In this document: in pieces, positions 1 to 9,049 of the stretch | Position numbering within the stretch: position 1 is the first letter of the stretch | Layout of the letters: each line of letters begins with the position of its first letter | Source: an uncultured Hyphomonas sp. | GTDB lineage: Bacteria; Pseudomonadota; Alphaproteobacteria; Caulobacterales; Hyphomonadaceae | NCBI RefSeq assembly: GCF_963675305.1 | Contig: NZ_OY776147.1 | Coordinates: forward strand, 1,364,001 to 1,428,000 | Length of the DNA: 64,000 bases | Direction of reading: 5' to 3' | Made by a program: the position numbers and the translations under genes | Notes under the pieces: model-generated | Databases searched by the model: none | Told to the model about the DNA's origin: nothing | What the model saw: the letters and a program-made list of their open reading frames with translations, nothing else

Positions 1-484
1 GCGCCGAGGAGGACGCGGCCGGACGAGCATCGCTGGCAGCTGCGCGCGGGGCGGCATCCTTCAGCGGATCGTCAGAGTGTTTGACCTGGCCTTCGAAAAC
101 GGCGTTCGACTGGATCTGCAGCGAAGAGTGAACGATGTCGCCCTTCACGTGTGCACCGGTTTCCAGTTCGACCTTGCGGGCGCGGATGGAGCCCTTGATG
201 CGGCCTTTGACTTTTACGACTTCGGCTTTGACCTCGCCGGTGATGTGACCGGAGGCGCCGATGGTGATGTCGGTCGCGGCCACGTCGCCATCGACGGTAC
301 CATCAATCTGCAGTGCGCCTTCCGACGTCACCGAGCCATTGATCTTCATGTCTGCGCAAATGATGGACGCAGCCCGGGCGGCCGGCTTCGAGGCGGCGCC
401 GCGGATGGCATCGACAGAGGGTTGGACCTTGGCCGGCTCAGGTGCCGCCGGCGTATCGTTGTGTTTGTTACTCTTGGTGAACAT
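1..484 (-). CDS. bacA: Bactofilin, polymer-forming cytoskeletal protein (3' end outside window)
   Basis: Reading the minus strand from the ATG at 484 gives a flexible Ala/Pro/Lys-rich head of about 40 residues. A bactofilin beta-helix core follows, with short repeating strands such as SEGALQIDGTVDGDV, TDITIGASGHITGEVKAE and KVKGRIKGSIRARKVEL. The open frame continues to base 1 without a stop, so the C-terminal tail is missing. Bactofilins self-assemble into membrane-associated filaments that place cell-wall enzymes. The start lies inside the 3' end of the upstream M23 peptidase gene (17-base overlap), so the two are translationally coupled and probably work together in cell shape or stalk/bud formation. 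The symbol is by analogy with stalked alphaproteobacteria. Confidence 0.9.
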   Translation of the reverse strand, partial: MFTKSNKHNDTPAAPEPAKVQPSVDAIRGAASKPAARAASIICADMKINGSVTSEGALQIDGTVDGDVAATDITIGASGHITGEVKAEVVKVKGRIKGSIRARKVELETGAHVKGDIVHSSLQIQSNAVFEGQVKHSDDPLKDAAPRAAASDARPAASSSA

Positions 485-1697
485 GACGGCCTGCTTTCAG
501 GAATTTTATTGGATCATAAGGTTTGCCGTTAAACCAGACTTCGAAATGAAGGTGGTCCCCCGTGCTACGACCGGTTGTACCCATCTTGCCCACAAGATCG
601 CCGACCTCCACGGTTTGGCCTTTTTTTACCGTAATTCCGCTGAGGTGGCCATAGCGCGACTTAAAGCCGTGCCCATGGTCGATTTCCACAAGCCGCCCGT
701 AGCCCGAACGGGGACCTGCGTAAGAGATAACGCCAGGGCCGGCTGCGACGATCGGAGCGGCATGGTAAGCCGCCATGTCGATGCCATTGTGCCAGCCTGG
801 GCGTTTCTTGAAAGGATCGACGCGAACGCCGTAATTACTGGTCAGCCTGTATGGCACCCCGACAGGGACGCCGAGCGGCAGAGAGGACACGATGTCCTCA
901 TAGTAGAGCATTTCCGCGACCCGGGCCTGTGTTTGCGACAGGCGGGAATAGAAGGTGGTGTCGGTCAGGGAAAGGCTGCTAAGGTCAGGCCCGGACGTCG
1001 CATTGGCGAGCGAAATGAACGGGCCGCCCGTTTCGCTGCTAGCCACGATGCGGTCAGACCCGACCGATGTCAGGGCGAGAATGCCGCGTGCGCGTTCCGT
1101 GCGCTCCGTCGCGATATCTTCGGCTTCGTCGAGGATGCGTTCCTGATCCATCTTTAGCGACCGGACGGATCCACGTGAGCTGGCGGTTTCGAATTGCGCG
1201 GTAATCCGGACCGGTTCGCGCGACTGGCGGCTGTCAGCTTCTTCGATCGATGCCTGAACCAGCAGGGCTGCGCCGTCGCCCTTAAGGGACGAGGTTTCGA
1301 GATCATCCTCGCCCTTGAGCTGTTTGTAGAGGTCTTCGAGCGCCTTCTGGCGTTCTTCCCACTCAACGGTCTCTTTCTGGAAAGCGTCCGTGCGTTCTTC
1401 AAGCAGCGACCGGGACAGGGCGTCCTTGGCGCGAAGCTCCTGCACCCAGCGTTCGTATTTGGCGAGTTCGCGGCCATCCGGGTTTCCGGACAGGGCACTT
1501 CCGCCACCGCTCAGCACGAATGAACCTGTCGCAAAAATGGTCCAGCCTGCCAGCGCGGCAATGCCGGCCGCAAATATTGCCTGCTGCCATGGAGACACAG
1601 AAATATAGCGGACCGTGCCGCCACTGCGATGGTAGATTTGACGCTCAGGGAAGGCTTTATTGAAGGCCGCCTTCAGATTCGCGCTCCACTTCGCCAT
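468..1697 (-). CDS. M23 family metallopeptidase, bactofilin partner (LmdC-like)
   Basis: Membrane-anchored peptidoglycan endopeptidase of 409 aa. A cytoplasmic head of about 35 residues is followed by one transmembrane segment (about 36-58), a charged coiled-coil-prone stretch (about 75-130), and a C-terminal LytM/M23 domain. Zinc-site motifs are visible: HNGIDMA (H...D) and DHLHFEVW (HxH). I chose the ATG at 1697, preceded by a GGGTGG-like ribosome site; an upstream TTG at 1739 would add 14 residues with no good site. The stop lies inside the bactofilin gene. In Hyphomonas neptunium a bactofilin and an M23 enzyme (LmdC) from such a pair jointly control morphogenesis; applying that role here is inference. 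Confidence 0.9.
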   Translation of the reverse strand: MAKWSANLKAAFNKAFPERQIYHRSGGTVRYISVSPWQQAIFAAGIAALAGWTIFATGSFVLSGGGSALSGNPDGRELAKYERWVQELRAKDALSRSLLEERTDAFQKETVEWEERQKALEDLYKQLKGEDDLETSSLKGDGAALLVQASIEEADSRQSREPVRITAQFETASSRGSVRSLKMDQERILDEAEDIATERTERARGILALTSVGSDRIVASSETGGPFISLANATSGPDLSSLSLTDTTFYSRLSQTQARVAEMLYYEDIVSSLPLGVPVGVPYRLTSNYGVRVDPFKKRPGWHNGIDMAAYHAAPIVAAGPGVISYAGPRSGYGRLVEIDHGHGFKSRYGHLSGITVKKGQTVEVGDLVGKMGTTGRSTGDHLHFEVWFNGKPYDPIKFLKAGRHVHQE

Positions 1698-1894
1698 TAA
1701 CGCCACCCGTAGAACCGGAAAATCACTCCCCTGCTGCAATAATCACTACAGCAAGTTTCCCAAACCCTTGGGGATAATACATACCGATTTCGATACGCTA
1801 AGAAACCCCTTGGGCACAGAATTCGTGTAAATTTTCGCTCATGAGGGTAAAAGGCTTGTTAAACATGGAAAAAATGCATGCAGAAGGTCAGAAC

Positions 1895-2365
1895 TCAGGC
1901 GTCTGATTTGATGACATTGAGTACATCTTCGGCATGTCCCTTCACACGCACTTTTCTCCAGATTCGTATTACCTTTTTGTCAGGTCCGATGAGGAAGGTT
2001 GAGCGCTCAATTCCCATATAGGTCTTGCCGTAGTTTTTCTTCTCCACCCACACGCCATAGGCCTCGCAGACCTTGCCATCTTCATCCGATGCGAGCGTGA
2101 CGCCGAGGTCATGTTTGGCAGCGAATTTCTCGTGCTTTGCCATTGTGTCGCGCGACACGCCCACAATTTTGGCGCCGGCCTTTTCGAACTCGTCAGCCAG
2201 AGCCGTGAAGTCCTTCGCTTCGGTCGTGCAGCCCGGCGTGTCGTCCCTCGGGTAGAAGTAGAGAACGAGGAGCTGATCCTTGTAATCGGCGAGTTTTATC
2301 GGCCCTTGCGTTGAATCCATGCTGAAATTTGGGGCACGTCCGCCTTCTTTGGGTCCGATTGCCAT
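1895..2365 (-). CDS. bcp: Thioredoxin-dependent peroxiredoxin Bcp/PrxQ
   Basis: AhpC/TSA-fold thiol peroxidase of 156 aa that reduces hydrogen peroxide and organic peroxides with thioredoxin. The peroxidatic cysteine is C46 in YPRDDTPGCTTEAKDF. The position five residues later, where E. coli BCP has its resolving cysteine, is not a cysteine. The only other cysteine is C100 in DGKVCEAYGVW, so it is either a one-Cys enzyme or uses C100 as a non-standard resolving residue. No signal peptide, so cytoplasmic. It stands alone, followed by the intergenic region upstream of the M23 gene. Confidence 0.95.
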   Translation of the reverse strand: MAIGPKEGGRAPNFSMDSTQGPIKLADYKDQLLVLYFYPRDDTPGCTTEAKDFTALADEFEKAGAKIVGVSRDTMAKHEKFAAKHDLGVTLASDEDGKVCEAYGVWVEKKNYGKTYMGIERSTFLIGPDKKVIRIWRKVRVKGHAEDVLNVIKSDA

Positions 2366-2425
2366 GTAATCCTCCTATGGTGCGCTCCGGCTGTCCTGCT
2401 TATATCAGACACAGCGCTGAACGGC

Positions 2426-5400
2426 GTGTATGACTGGACCCGACTTGTACGGAGCGCGCCCTTGGTCCGCCAGACCGCCTCACTGATTTTTCTCGAAATA
2501 CTTGGCGGGATGATCCTGCTCGTCCTTGTTGCGGCAGGTCTGCTCGCGGCCCGGCTCTATTCAGGTCCCATGGACCTGTCCATGTTCCAGGACGATCTCG
2601 AGCGGGCCATGACAGAGGCGCGCGATGGCCGGGAGGTCCGCTTGGGCGGCGTCCAGCTCGAATGGTCGGCCGAAGACAAGCGGCTCCATATTTCCGGTTC
2701 CCGCCTTCAGATGATGGATGCAAAAGGCAACCTCAGTGCCGAGGCCAGCCACGCGAATATCGTCCTGTCCGGATCATCGCTGGTTCTGGGGGATATCGAG
2801 GTCCTGCGCCTCGATCTGGTCGATGGCTGGGTCAATATTGATCAGGAAACGCCGTCGATCTGGTTTGTCGGTGGGGAACCCTTGCCGGAGATCCCGGAGG
2901 GCAAATTGCCGGAAACGCCGCAGGAATGGCTTCAGCGTGCCAATGAAGTGCTGCCGCCCGTGCTGGAGGCGCTCAAGCAAGGCGAGCAGAATTACGCGCT
3001 GGAATATCTCGGCTTTACCGGTTTCGAATTTCGCCTGCGAGACAGCAACCAGCAGCCGGTTCTCGATATTACCGATGCCAAGGGCAGCATCTCCCGCGAA
3101 GCGGACGGCATTCTGGTCAGTGTCGCCGGCAGCGGTGCGGGTGAAGGATTGCCAGGCGGGCTGGCGGCGACCGTCCGGTCATACACGGTGGAAGACAGAC
3201 TGCATGCAGAGATCGCCGTGGCCGATTGGCCGCTGGCAGACCTTGCATCGCGGTTCGGTGCGGAAGTCGATGCGTTTGAAGGGCTTCCTGCCAGCGCGGA
3301 TGCGACGCTCGATTTTGCAACATCGACCGGGATTGGCGAGGTCGCCTTCCACTCTGAAATGGGAGAAGGCCGCGTTCCGTTCGCTGGAGGCGTTGACGTA
3401 AAAGGCCTCGACGTCACGGCGACTTATCTCGCGAATGACGACACGATGCGGATCGATGTCACGGGCGACAAGGTCGGGCCGGCCAGCGGTGAGGCGATCC
3501 TGACGCTGAAAAACATTCTGGAAGGGCAGGCGGCCCATGAATTCGAGCTGAAAAGCGACAGCCTGACACTCGACTTCACCCCCGTCTTCGAAAGGCCCGT
3601 CACGCTGACCGGTGTCGAGGGCGCAGGACTGCTAAGCGTCAATGCGCAGCAGATCGACGATCTGGACCTCAAGTTCATGGAGGCGGACGCTGGCTTCCAT
3701 TTGACCGGCAGTATAGGCCTGACGCCGGACAAGCAGGACGGCGAACCGCTCATCCTCGGAAGCATTTCCCTTGAGACGAGCGGGGACGTGACCAAGGATA
3801 CGGTGATGGCCTTCTGGCCCGTCGGTCTCGGCACAGGCGGGCGGAATTTTGCGCGCGATAATATCGAGGCCGGCGCGATCCGGGATGTCAAAGGGCATAT
3901 CGATCTGAAGCGCGACAGCTTTGGTGAAGATGGATACCTGCGCGACAGCGATCTGGAGCTCACCTTCGTGGCAGAGGATGCCTGGGTGAAGTTCCTGTCT
4001 GATCTGCCGCCGGTTGAGAGAGGACTCGGAAAAGGCCGTCTGACCGGCAACTCTTTCCGTGTGACGCTCGACTCCGGCGAGTATGGCGGCTGGGATCTGG
4101 ATGAAGGCGCATTTGTCATGCCGGCCTTCAATGATCATGGCGGCGACTTCCGTGTTTTCGCGCGCGGCCACGGCCCCATTTCCTTGGTCATGAAGATGCT
4201 GGTCGACTCGCGCCTGAAGATCGATTTCGATCCGGAGCGCCTGTCCGGCAATGGCGAGATGACCTTCGAGATGTTCCGTCCGGCGCTGGATGACGTTCCG
4301 TATGAGGATATCAGGTTCACGGCGATCGGTTCGGTGAAAGACGCAGGGCTCAAGGACGCAGCCCTCGGATTTGACCTCACCGACGGCTCTGCCAAAGTGA
4401 ATGTCGATCAGGATGGCATGACCATTTCGGGGTTCGGCGACCTCGGGCCCTCACCGGTGCAGTTCACCTGGCGCGATGCGTTTAGTGATGGCGACCAGCC
4501 TTCGTTGCTGTCGGCGTCCAGCATTGTCACACCTGACTTCCTGAATGAGTTCGGTGTTCTCGGCCGGGCTTACCTATCAGGTGAAATCCCGATCGAGGTG
4601 CAGGCGGAAATTGGCGAAGGCTCCAGCATCGTTGCAGATACGGCGCTCGATCTGACAGAGTCCCGGCTGGATCTTTCAGAGATCGGATGGGTGAAGGCGC
4701 GCGACAAGGAAGCCAAGGCGTCGGTGCATTATCAGGGACTGAAGGACGGCTATACGGCGACAGTCGTGTTCCACGCCGACGATGCATATCTTGATGGCGA
4801 CTTCACATTGGGCGGAGACTCCAAGCTTGTCTCTGCCACGCTCCGCCGCGCCTATCTGAAGAACAAGGCTGATGTCGGCGGCACGGTTACCCGCAAGGAT
4901 GGTGCGCTGAACCTCGGCCTGAGCGGGACCTACCTCGACCTTTCCGGAGCGATGCCGGGTGTCGGAGTGATCGGAGAGGCCGACGACGCCGGGACGAGCA
5001 CCCCGCTGCGCGTCACCGCGAATGTCGACACGCTCACGCTTCGGCCTGGTCTCGATATGACTGAGGCAAAATTCTCCATGGCATCCGGCGCGGCCGGAAT
5101 CGACACGTTCATGGCGACAGGGCTTGCCGCGGATGGCTCACCCTTCGAGGCGCGTTTTGACACAAATGGCGGCCAGGCGGCGACAATCCACGTATCCAGC
5201 GGGGATGCCGGCTTCATTGCGAGTGCGTTTCTCGGGATCGACTATCTCGAAGGCGGCCAGCTCGAAATGGACGGCAAGCTGGCGAACGGTGACCAGCCGT
5301 CGAAATTCGACATCTCCATCACGAACACCCGCATGATCAACGCACCATTCCTGACGCAGATCCTGTCGCTCGCATCTCTTCGCGGGCTGGCGGATACGCT

Positions 5401-5845
5401 GGGCGGGGAAGGGGTGTTGTTTTCCCGGCTCGATATTCCTCTGACCATCGCGGGAGAGCGCTACGTGGTGACCGGCGCCAAGGCGCAGGGGCCAGCCCTT
5501 GGTCTGACCACAAATGGCTATTACGATTCCAAGACCAGCAAGATTGAGTTCGATGGCGTGCTGGTGCCAAGCTTCGGTATGAACTCCGCTCTCGGAACAA
5601 TTCCGATCCTTGGCGACCTGGTCGTCGGCCGGGATGGTGAAGGCGTCTTCTCCCTCACCTATGCGATTCGGGGGACGATGGAGAAAGCTAACGTCTCAGT
5701 GAATCCGCTTTCAGCCCTGGCGCCGGGCGTGATCCGCCGGATCTTCGAAAACCCGTCGGACACACGTATCCCGGAAGCCAAGCCGCGCCCGCCGGATGAG
5801 CCGATCCCGTCAGAACTTCCGCCCATTCCGGACGAAGAGTTCTAG
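2426..5845 (+). CDS. AsmA-like/DUF3971 family protein, giant envelope protein
   Basis: 1139 aa. An N-terminal transmembrane anchor lies at about 28-48, followed by a very long beta-rich periplasmic region. The C-terminal part (roughly 980-1110) has the AsmA-like pattern with NTRMINAPFLTQILSLASL and FDGVLVPSFGMNSALGTIP. The tail is proline-rich. Proteins of this group (YhdP/TamB/AsmA relatives) are thought to form long hydrophobic grooves that bridge the inner and outer membranes and carry phospholipid. The start is GTG at 2426; the next methionine is M30, inside the membrane segment, so the longer form is preferred. It ends 2 bases before the convergent tyrS stop. Confidence 0.85.
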   Translation: MYDWTRLVRSAPLVRQTASLIFLEILGGMILLVLVAAGLLAARLYSGPMDLSMFQDDLERAMTEARDGREVRLGGVQLEWSAEDKRLHISGSRLQMMDAKGNLSAEASHANIVLSGSSLVLGDIEVLRLDLVDGWVNIDQETPSIWFVGGEPLPEIPEGKLPETPQEWLQRANEVLPPVLEALKQGEQNYALEYLGFTGFEFRLRDSNQQPVLDITDAKGSISREADGILVSVAGSGAGEGLPGGLAATVRSYTVEDRLHAEIAVADWPLADLASRFGAEVDAFEGLPASADATLDFATSTGIGEVAFHSEMGEGRVPFAGGVDVKGLDVTATYLANDDTMRIDVTGDKVGPASGEAILTLKNILEGQAAHEFELKSDSLTLDFTPVFERPVTLTGVEGAGLLSVNAQQIDDLDLKFMEADAGFHLTGSIGLTPDKQDGEPLILGSISLETSGDVTKDTVMAFWPVGLGTGGRNFARDNIEAGAIRDVKGHIDLKRDSFGEDGYLRDSDLELTFVAEDAWVKFLSDLPPVERGLGKGRLTGNSFRVTLDSGEYGGWDLDEGAFVMPAFNDHGGDFRVFARGHGPISLVMKMLVDSRLKIDFDPERLSGNGEMTFEMFRPALDDVPYEDIRFTAIGSVKDAGLKDAALGFDLTDGSAKVNVDQDGMTISGFGDLGPSPVQFTWRDAFSDGDQPSLLSASSIVTPDFLNEFGVLGRAYLSGEIPIEVQAEIGEGSSIVADTALDLTESRLDLSEIGWVKARDKEAKASVHYQGLKDGYTATVVFHADDAYLDGDFTLGGDSKLVSATLRRAYLKNKADVGGTVTRKDGALNLGLSGTYLDLSGAMPGVGVIGEADDAGTSTPLRVTANVDTLTLRPGLDMTEAKFSMASGAAGIDTFMATGLAADGSPFEARFDTNGGQAATIHVSSGDAGFIASAFLGIDYLEGGQLEMDGKLANGDQPSKFDISITNTRMINAPFLTQILSLASLRGLADTLGGEGVLFSRLDIPLTIAGERYVVTGAKAQGPALGLTTNGYYDSKTSKIEFDGVLVPSFGMNSALGTIPILGDLVVGRDGEGVFSLTYAIRGTMEKANVSVNPLSALAPGVIRRIFENPSDTRIPEAKPRPPDEPIPSELPPIPDEEF

Positions 5846-5847
5846 GT

Positions 5848-7098
5848 TCAGACGGGCTTCACCAGTGCGTGGCGTTTCTTGCCCGCCGACAGTTTGATGC
5901 TGCCGTCGACCACATCCGTTTCCGTCAGTGTCGCGTTCTGGTCCTTGACCTGCTGGTCATTGACCTTCGCGGCGCCCTGCTTGATCAGGCGGCGCGCTTC
6001 GCCATTACTTTCGGTCAGGCCTGCAGCCGTAAAGGCAGCAGCGACCAGATAATCGCTGAAGAGCTCCGCAGACGGAATTTCGACGGTCGGCAGGGCCGCG
6101 GCTGTCCCGCCGCCTGCGAACACGGCAGACGCTGCTGCCTCGGATTCCTTCGCCGCTGCTTCTCCGTGCAGCATCGTCGTCGCCGCGTTGGCGAGCGCGA
6201 TCTTGGCCTTGTTGATCTCGGCGCCGTCGAGTTTCTCAAGCGCTTCGATCTCGTCCAGCGGCAATTCGGTGAAGAGGCGCAGGAAGCGGCCAACATCGGC
6301 ATCTTCTGTGTTGCGCCAGAACTGCCAGTATTCGTAGGGGCTCTTGCGGTCCGCGTTCAGCCAGACCGCGCCATCGGCCGTCTTGCCCATTTTGCCGCCG
6401 GAAGCGGTGGTGATGAGGTGCGCGGTGATGCCGAACACGTCGCCGCCAGCGGCCTTGTGCACCAGGTCCACCCCGCCGACGATATTGCCCCACTGGTCAG
6501 ATCCGCCGAGCTGGATACGGCAATTCTGCCGCTGGAACAGTTCGAGGAAGTCGTAGGACTGCATCAGCAGGTAGTTGAATTCGAGGAAAGTGTAGGGCTG
6601 CTCATTGGCCAGGCGCCGGGCGACCGTATCCTGCTTCACCATCGTATTGATCGTGAAATGCACGCCCACTTCGCGCAGCAATTCGATGTAGCCGAGCTTG
6701 CTCAGCCAGTCGTCATTATTGACCATGATGGCGTCGGTCGGGCCGTCGCCGAAGGTCAGGAACGGTTCAAACGCCTTCTTGATGCCGGCGATGTTCGCCT
6801 CGATCTGCTCATTGGTCAGCAGGGGGCGGGACTTTTCCTTGTCGGTCGGGTCGCCCACTTTCGTGGTGCCGCCGCCCATCAGCACGATCGGCTTGCCGCC
6901 AGCTTTCTGGAGGTGCCGAAGCATCATGATCTGAAGGAGCGATCCGACGTGCAGGCTGTCCGCCGTCGCGTCGAAGCCGATATACGCAATCGGGACACCC
7001 GCCTGGCAATAGGCGTCAAGCTCGGCCTCATGGGTGACCTGCTTGATGAAGCCGCGCGTCTGCAGCGTCTTCAGGAATTCCGACTTGTATTCGCTCAT
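5848..7098 (-). CDS. tyrS: Tyrosyl-tRNA synthetase
   Basis: Class I aminoacyl-tRNA synthetase of 416 aa charging tRNA-Tyr. The HIGH motif appears as HVGS (DSLHVGSLLQ) and the KMSKS loop as KMGKT (GGKMGKTADG). The tyrosine-binding signature GGSDQWGN is present, and the C-terminus is an S4-like RNA-binding domain (from about 345, ARRLIKQGAAKVN). I chose the ATG at 7098 with a GGAGACACGAGAAG leader; the frame stays open 12 codons further without a ribosome site. It is divergent from anmK and convergent with the AsmA-like gene. Confidence 0.97.
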   Translation of the reverse strand: MSEYKSEFLKTLQTRGFIKQVTHEAELDAYCQAGVPIAYIGFDATADSLHVGSLLQIMMLRHLQKAGGKPIVLMGGGTTKVGDPTDKEKSRPLLTNEQIEANIAGIKKAFEPFLTFGDGPTDAIMVNNDDWLSKLGYIELLREVGVHFTINTMVKQDTVARRLANEQPYTFLEFNYLLMQSYDFLELFQRQNCRIQLGGSDQWGNIVGGVDLVHKAAGGDVFGITAHLITTASGGKMGKTADGAVWLNADRKSPYEYWQFWRNTEDADVGRFLRLFTELPLDEIEALEKLDGAEINKAKIALANAATTMLHGEAAAKESEAAASAVFAGGGTAAALPTVEIPSAELFSDYLVAAAFTAAGLTESNGEARRLIKQGAAKVNDQQVKDQNATLTETDVVDGSIKLSAGKKRHALVKPV

Positions 7099-7148
7099 CT
7101 TCTCGTGTCTCCGTGAAGGCAGGGCGCGTAGCACGGAAAGGGAGCCGC

Positions 7149-8276
7149 TTGAACACTGCGATTTCAGATTCTGGGCCGATTTGGGTGGCTGGCTTCATGT
7201 CTGGCACCTCCCTGGACGCTGTGGATGCCGCCCTGATCCTGACCGACGGCGAGCAGGTGTTCGAATTCGGCGCCACGGCAGAGCGCAAATATTCGCCGGA
7301 AGAGCGCCAGATCCTTCAAGCCGCAACGGACGCTGCGCGAGCGTGGAACTGGTCGGGGCCGCAGCCGGTAGAGGCGTTTGAGGTGGCAAGGGCGATCGTC
7401 ACGCAGACGCATGCGGAAACGCTTCAGCAATTGCTTTCAGGCTGGTCCGGTCCCGGGCCGGTCCTGGCGGGTGTGCATGGCCAGACCGTGCTGCACCGGC
7501 GCCCTGTGCCGGGAAAGCCTGGCGCAACGCTCCAGCTGATTGACGCCCCGGCCATGCGGGAGGCGCTGGGCGTTCCGCTGGCCAGTGATTTCCGGTCGGC
7601 AGATGTTGCTGCGGGTGGGCAGGGCGCGCCGCTTGCGCCCGCTTATCATTCGGCGCTGATGCAGCGGCTCGGAGACGGCGCAGCCTGTGTGCTGAACCTC
7701 GGCGGCGTTGCCAACATCACCGCAAAACTGGCGGATGGGACGCTGGTGGCCTTCGACACAGGACCAGCCAATGGCCCCATCGATGAATGGGTGGAGAGCC
7801 ACGGCCACGGTACGCACGATTTCGGCGGGACCCTCGCAAAAGCGGGCGCGGCGGATGAGGCGCTGCTGGCGCAGTTGCTGCAGCATGACTGGTTCAGTGA
7901 GGCGCCGCCCAAATCACTGGATCGCTATGATTTCTCGGCCGCCATGGTCACGGGCATGTCTGTGGAAGATGGCGCCGCAACGCTCACGGAGTTCTCGGCC
8001 CGGGCTGTAGCGGCGGGTGTAGCGCAGCTGCCGGACGTGCCATCACGCGTCATTGCCTGCGGCGGCGGACGGCACAATCCTGCACTGATGGCCGCGCTGG
8101 CGCGGGCCCTGCATTGTCCGGTGTTGAGCGCGGAAGATGCAGGCTGGCGCGGAGACAGCATCGAAGCCGAAGCTTTTGCCTATCTCGCCGCGCGCACGGT
8201 CCGTGGCCTGCCCATCAGCTGGCCCGGCACGACAGGCGTGCCGGAACCAATGACGGGTGGAATACTGCTGGACTAG
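7149..8276 (+). CDS. anmK: Anhydro-N-acetylmuramic acid kinase
   Basis: Phosphorylates and opens 1,6-anhydro-MurNAc from peptidoglycan turnover to give MurNAc-6-phosphate, which feeds cell-wall recycling. Family motifs are visible: the N-terminal MSGTSLDAVDAALI nucleotide-binding loop, GVHGQTVLH, ADVAAGGQGAPLAPAYH, LNLGGVANIT and DTGPANGPIDEW, ending with CGGGRHNPALM. The start is uncertain: TTG at 7149 has AGGGAG four bases upstream, while an in-frame GTG at 7113 (12 more residues) has no ribosome site. About 375 aa from the TTG, normal for the family. The last 4 bases overlap the convergent hydrolase. Confidence 0.93.
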   Translation: MNTAISDSGPIWVAGFMSGTSLDAVDAALILTDGEQVFEFGATAERKYSPEERQILQAATDAARAWNWSGPQPVEAFEVARAIVTQTHAETLQQLLSGWSGPGPVLAGVHGQTVLHRRPVPGKPGATLQLIDAPAMREALGVPLASDFRSADVAAGGQGAPLAPAYHSALMQRLGDGAACVLNLGGVANITAKLADGTLVAFDTGPANGPIDEWVESHGHGTHDFGGTLAKAGAADEALLAQLLQHDWFSEAPPKSLDRYDFSAAMVTGMSVEDGAATLTEFSARAVAAGVAQLPDVPSRVIACGGGRHNPALMAALARALHCPVLSAEDAGWRGDSIEAEAFAYLAARTVRGLPISWPGTTGVPEPMTGGILLD

Positions 8277-8950
8277 TCGCCTTCAGCTTCGAGGCGCAGT
8301 TTTTCCTCGGCGGCAGCAAGGCGCCGGAGGAGGTATTCTTCGCAGGTGCCGATCAGCTCATCGCGGCGGTCCTGATAGAAGTGGTTTGCCCCTTTGACCG
8401 TGGTGCGCTCGATTTCCTCGCCCTTCTGGACGCGAACCTTGGTGAGCGCGCGCTCCACGTCTTCCGGAGAAGAAACCGCATCGCTGTCGCCGGACACGAT
8501 GAGGCCTGAGGCCGGGCATGGTGCCAGGAAGGACAGGTCATAGTGGTTGGCCGGCGGAGAAATGGCGAGGAAGCCATCGATTTCCGGGCGGCGCATCAGC
8601 AGCTGAAGCGTGATCCAGGCACCGAAAGAGTAGCCTGCGCACCAGACATAGCGCGGGCTCTCTGCCATGTTTTCAATGTAATCAAGAACATAGGCCGCGT
8701 CTTCCAGCTCGCCGATGCCCTGGTCGTACTGGCCCTGGCTGCGGCCGACGCCGCGCGAATTGTAGCGCAGGACGCCGAAGCCATGCTTCTCGAACATCTG
8801 GTACAGCATGATCGAGATCGGGTCCTGCATCGTGCCACCGGCTTTCGGGTGGGGATGAAGGATCAGCGCAATCGGGGCGCCGTCATATGGCGGCTCTGTG
8901 TAACGCGCTTCGATACGGCCCTGAGGGCCCGGAATGATGAGTTCTGCCAT
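8273..8950 (-). CDS. Alpha/beta hydrolase, YfhR/dienelactone-hydrolase-like
   Basis: 225 aa, cytoplasmic. The early part has the LILHPHPKAGG block typical of a small family of alphaproteobacterial hydrolases. The nucleophile elbow is AGYSFGAW (serine in GxSxG), the acid is in SGDSDAV and the histidine in GANHFY. The substrate is unknown. The ATG at 8950 has GAGGA upstream; the frame extends further but without support. It is divergent from the suf operon; a homologous hydrolase beside suf genes occurs in other alphaproteobacteria, so the neighbourhood looks conserved, though a functional link is not shown. Confidence 0.88.
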   Translation of the reverse strand: MAELIIPGPQGRIEARYTEPPYDGAPIALILHPHPKAGGTMQDPISIMLYQMFEKHGFGVLRYNSRGVGRSQGQYDQGIGELEDAAYVLDYIENMAESPRYVWCAGYSFGAWITLQLLMRRPEIDGFLAISPPANHYDLSFLAPCPASGLIVSGDSDAVSSPEDVERALTKVRVQKGEEIERTTVKGANHFYQDRRDELIGTCEEYLLRRLAAAEEKLRLEAEGD

Positions 8951-9020
8951 GGCATCCTCGGAATTTCGGGTTAAGCGGCGGGTGATAAGCCAAACGGCGA
9001 CTGAAATGCAAATTTTTCTG

Positions 9021-9032
9021 CAGGTGCACCTG
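9021..9032. promoter_or_regulatory. Perfect 12-bp palindrome ahead of the suf operon
   Basis: CAGGTGCACCTG is identical to its own reverse complement and lies 17 bases before the first suf-operon start codon, in the divergent gap between the hydrolase and iscS. Its position fits a repressor operator overlapping the promoter or leader. It does not resemble the Irr box or the IscR sites I know, so the regulator is unassigned. Confidence 0.4.
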
Positions 9033-9049
9033 AAGGCCCGAAAGGTTAT

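Noticed and set aside
5869..7116. 415-aa plus-strand open frame antisense to tyrS
   Set aside because: Mirror of a high-GC gene: composition rich in R, H, Q, D with no family match and no ribosome site; tyrS on the other strand is certain.
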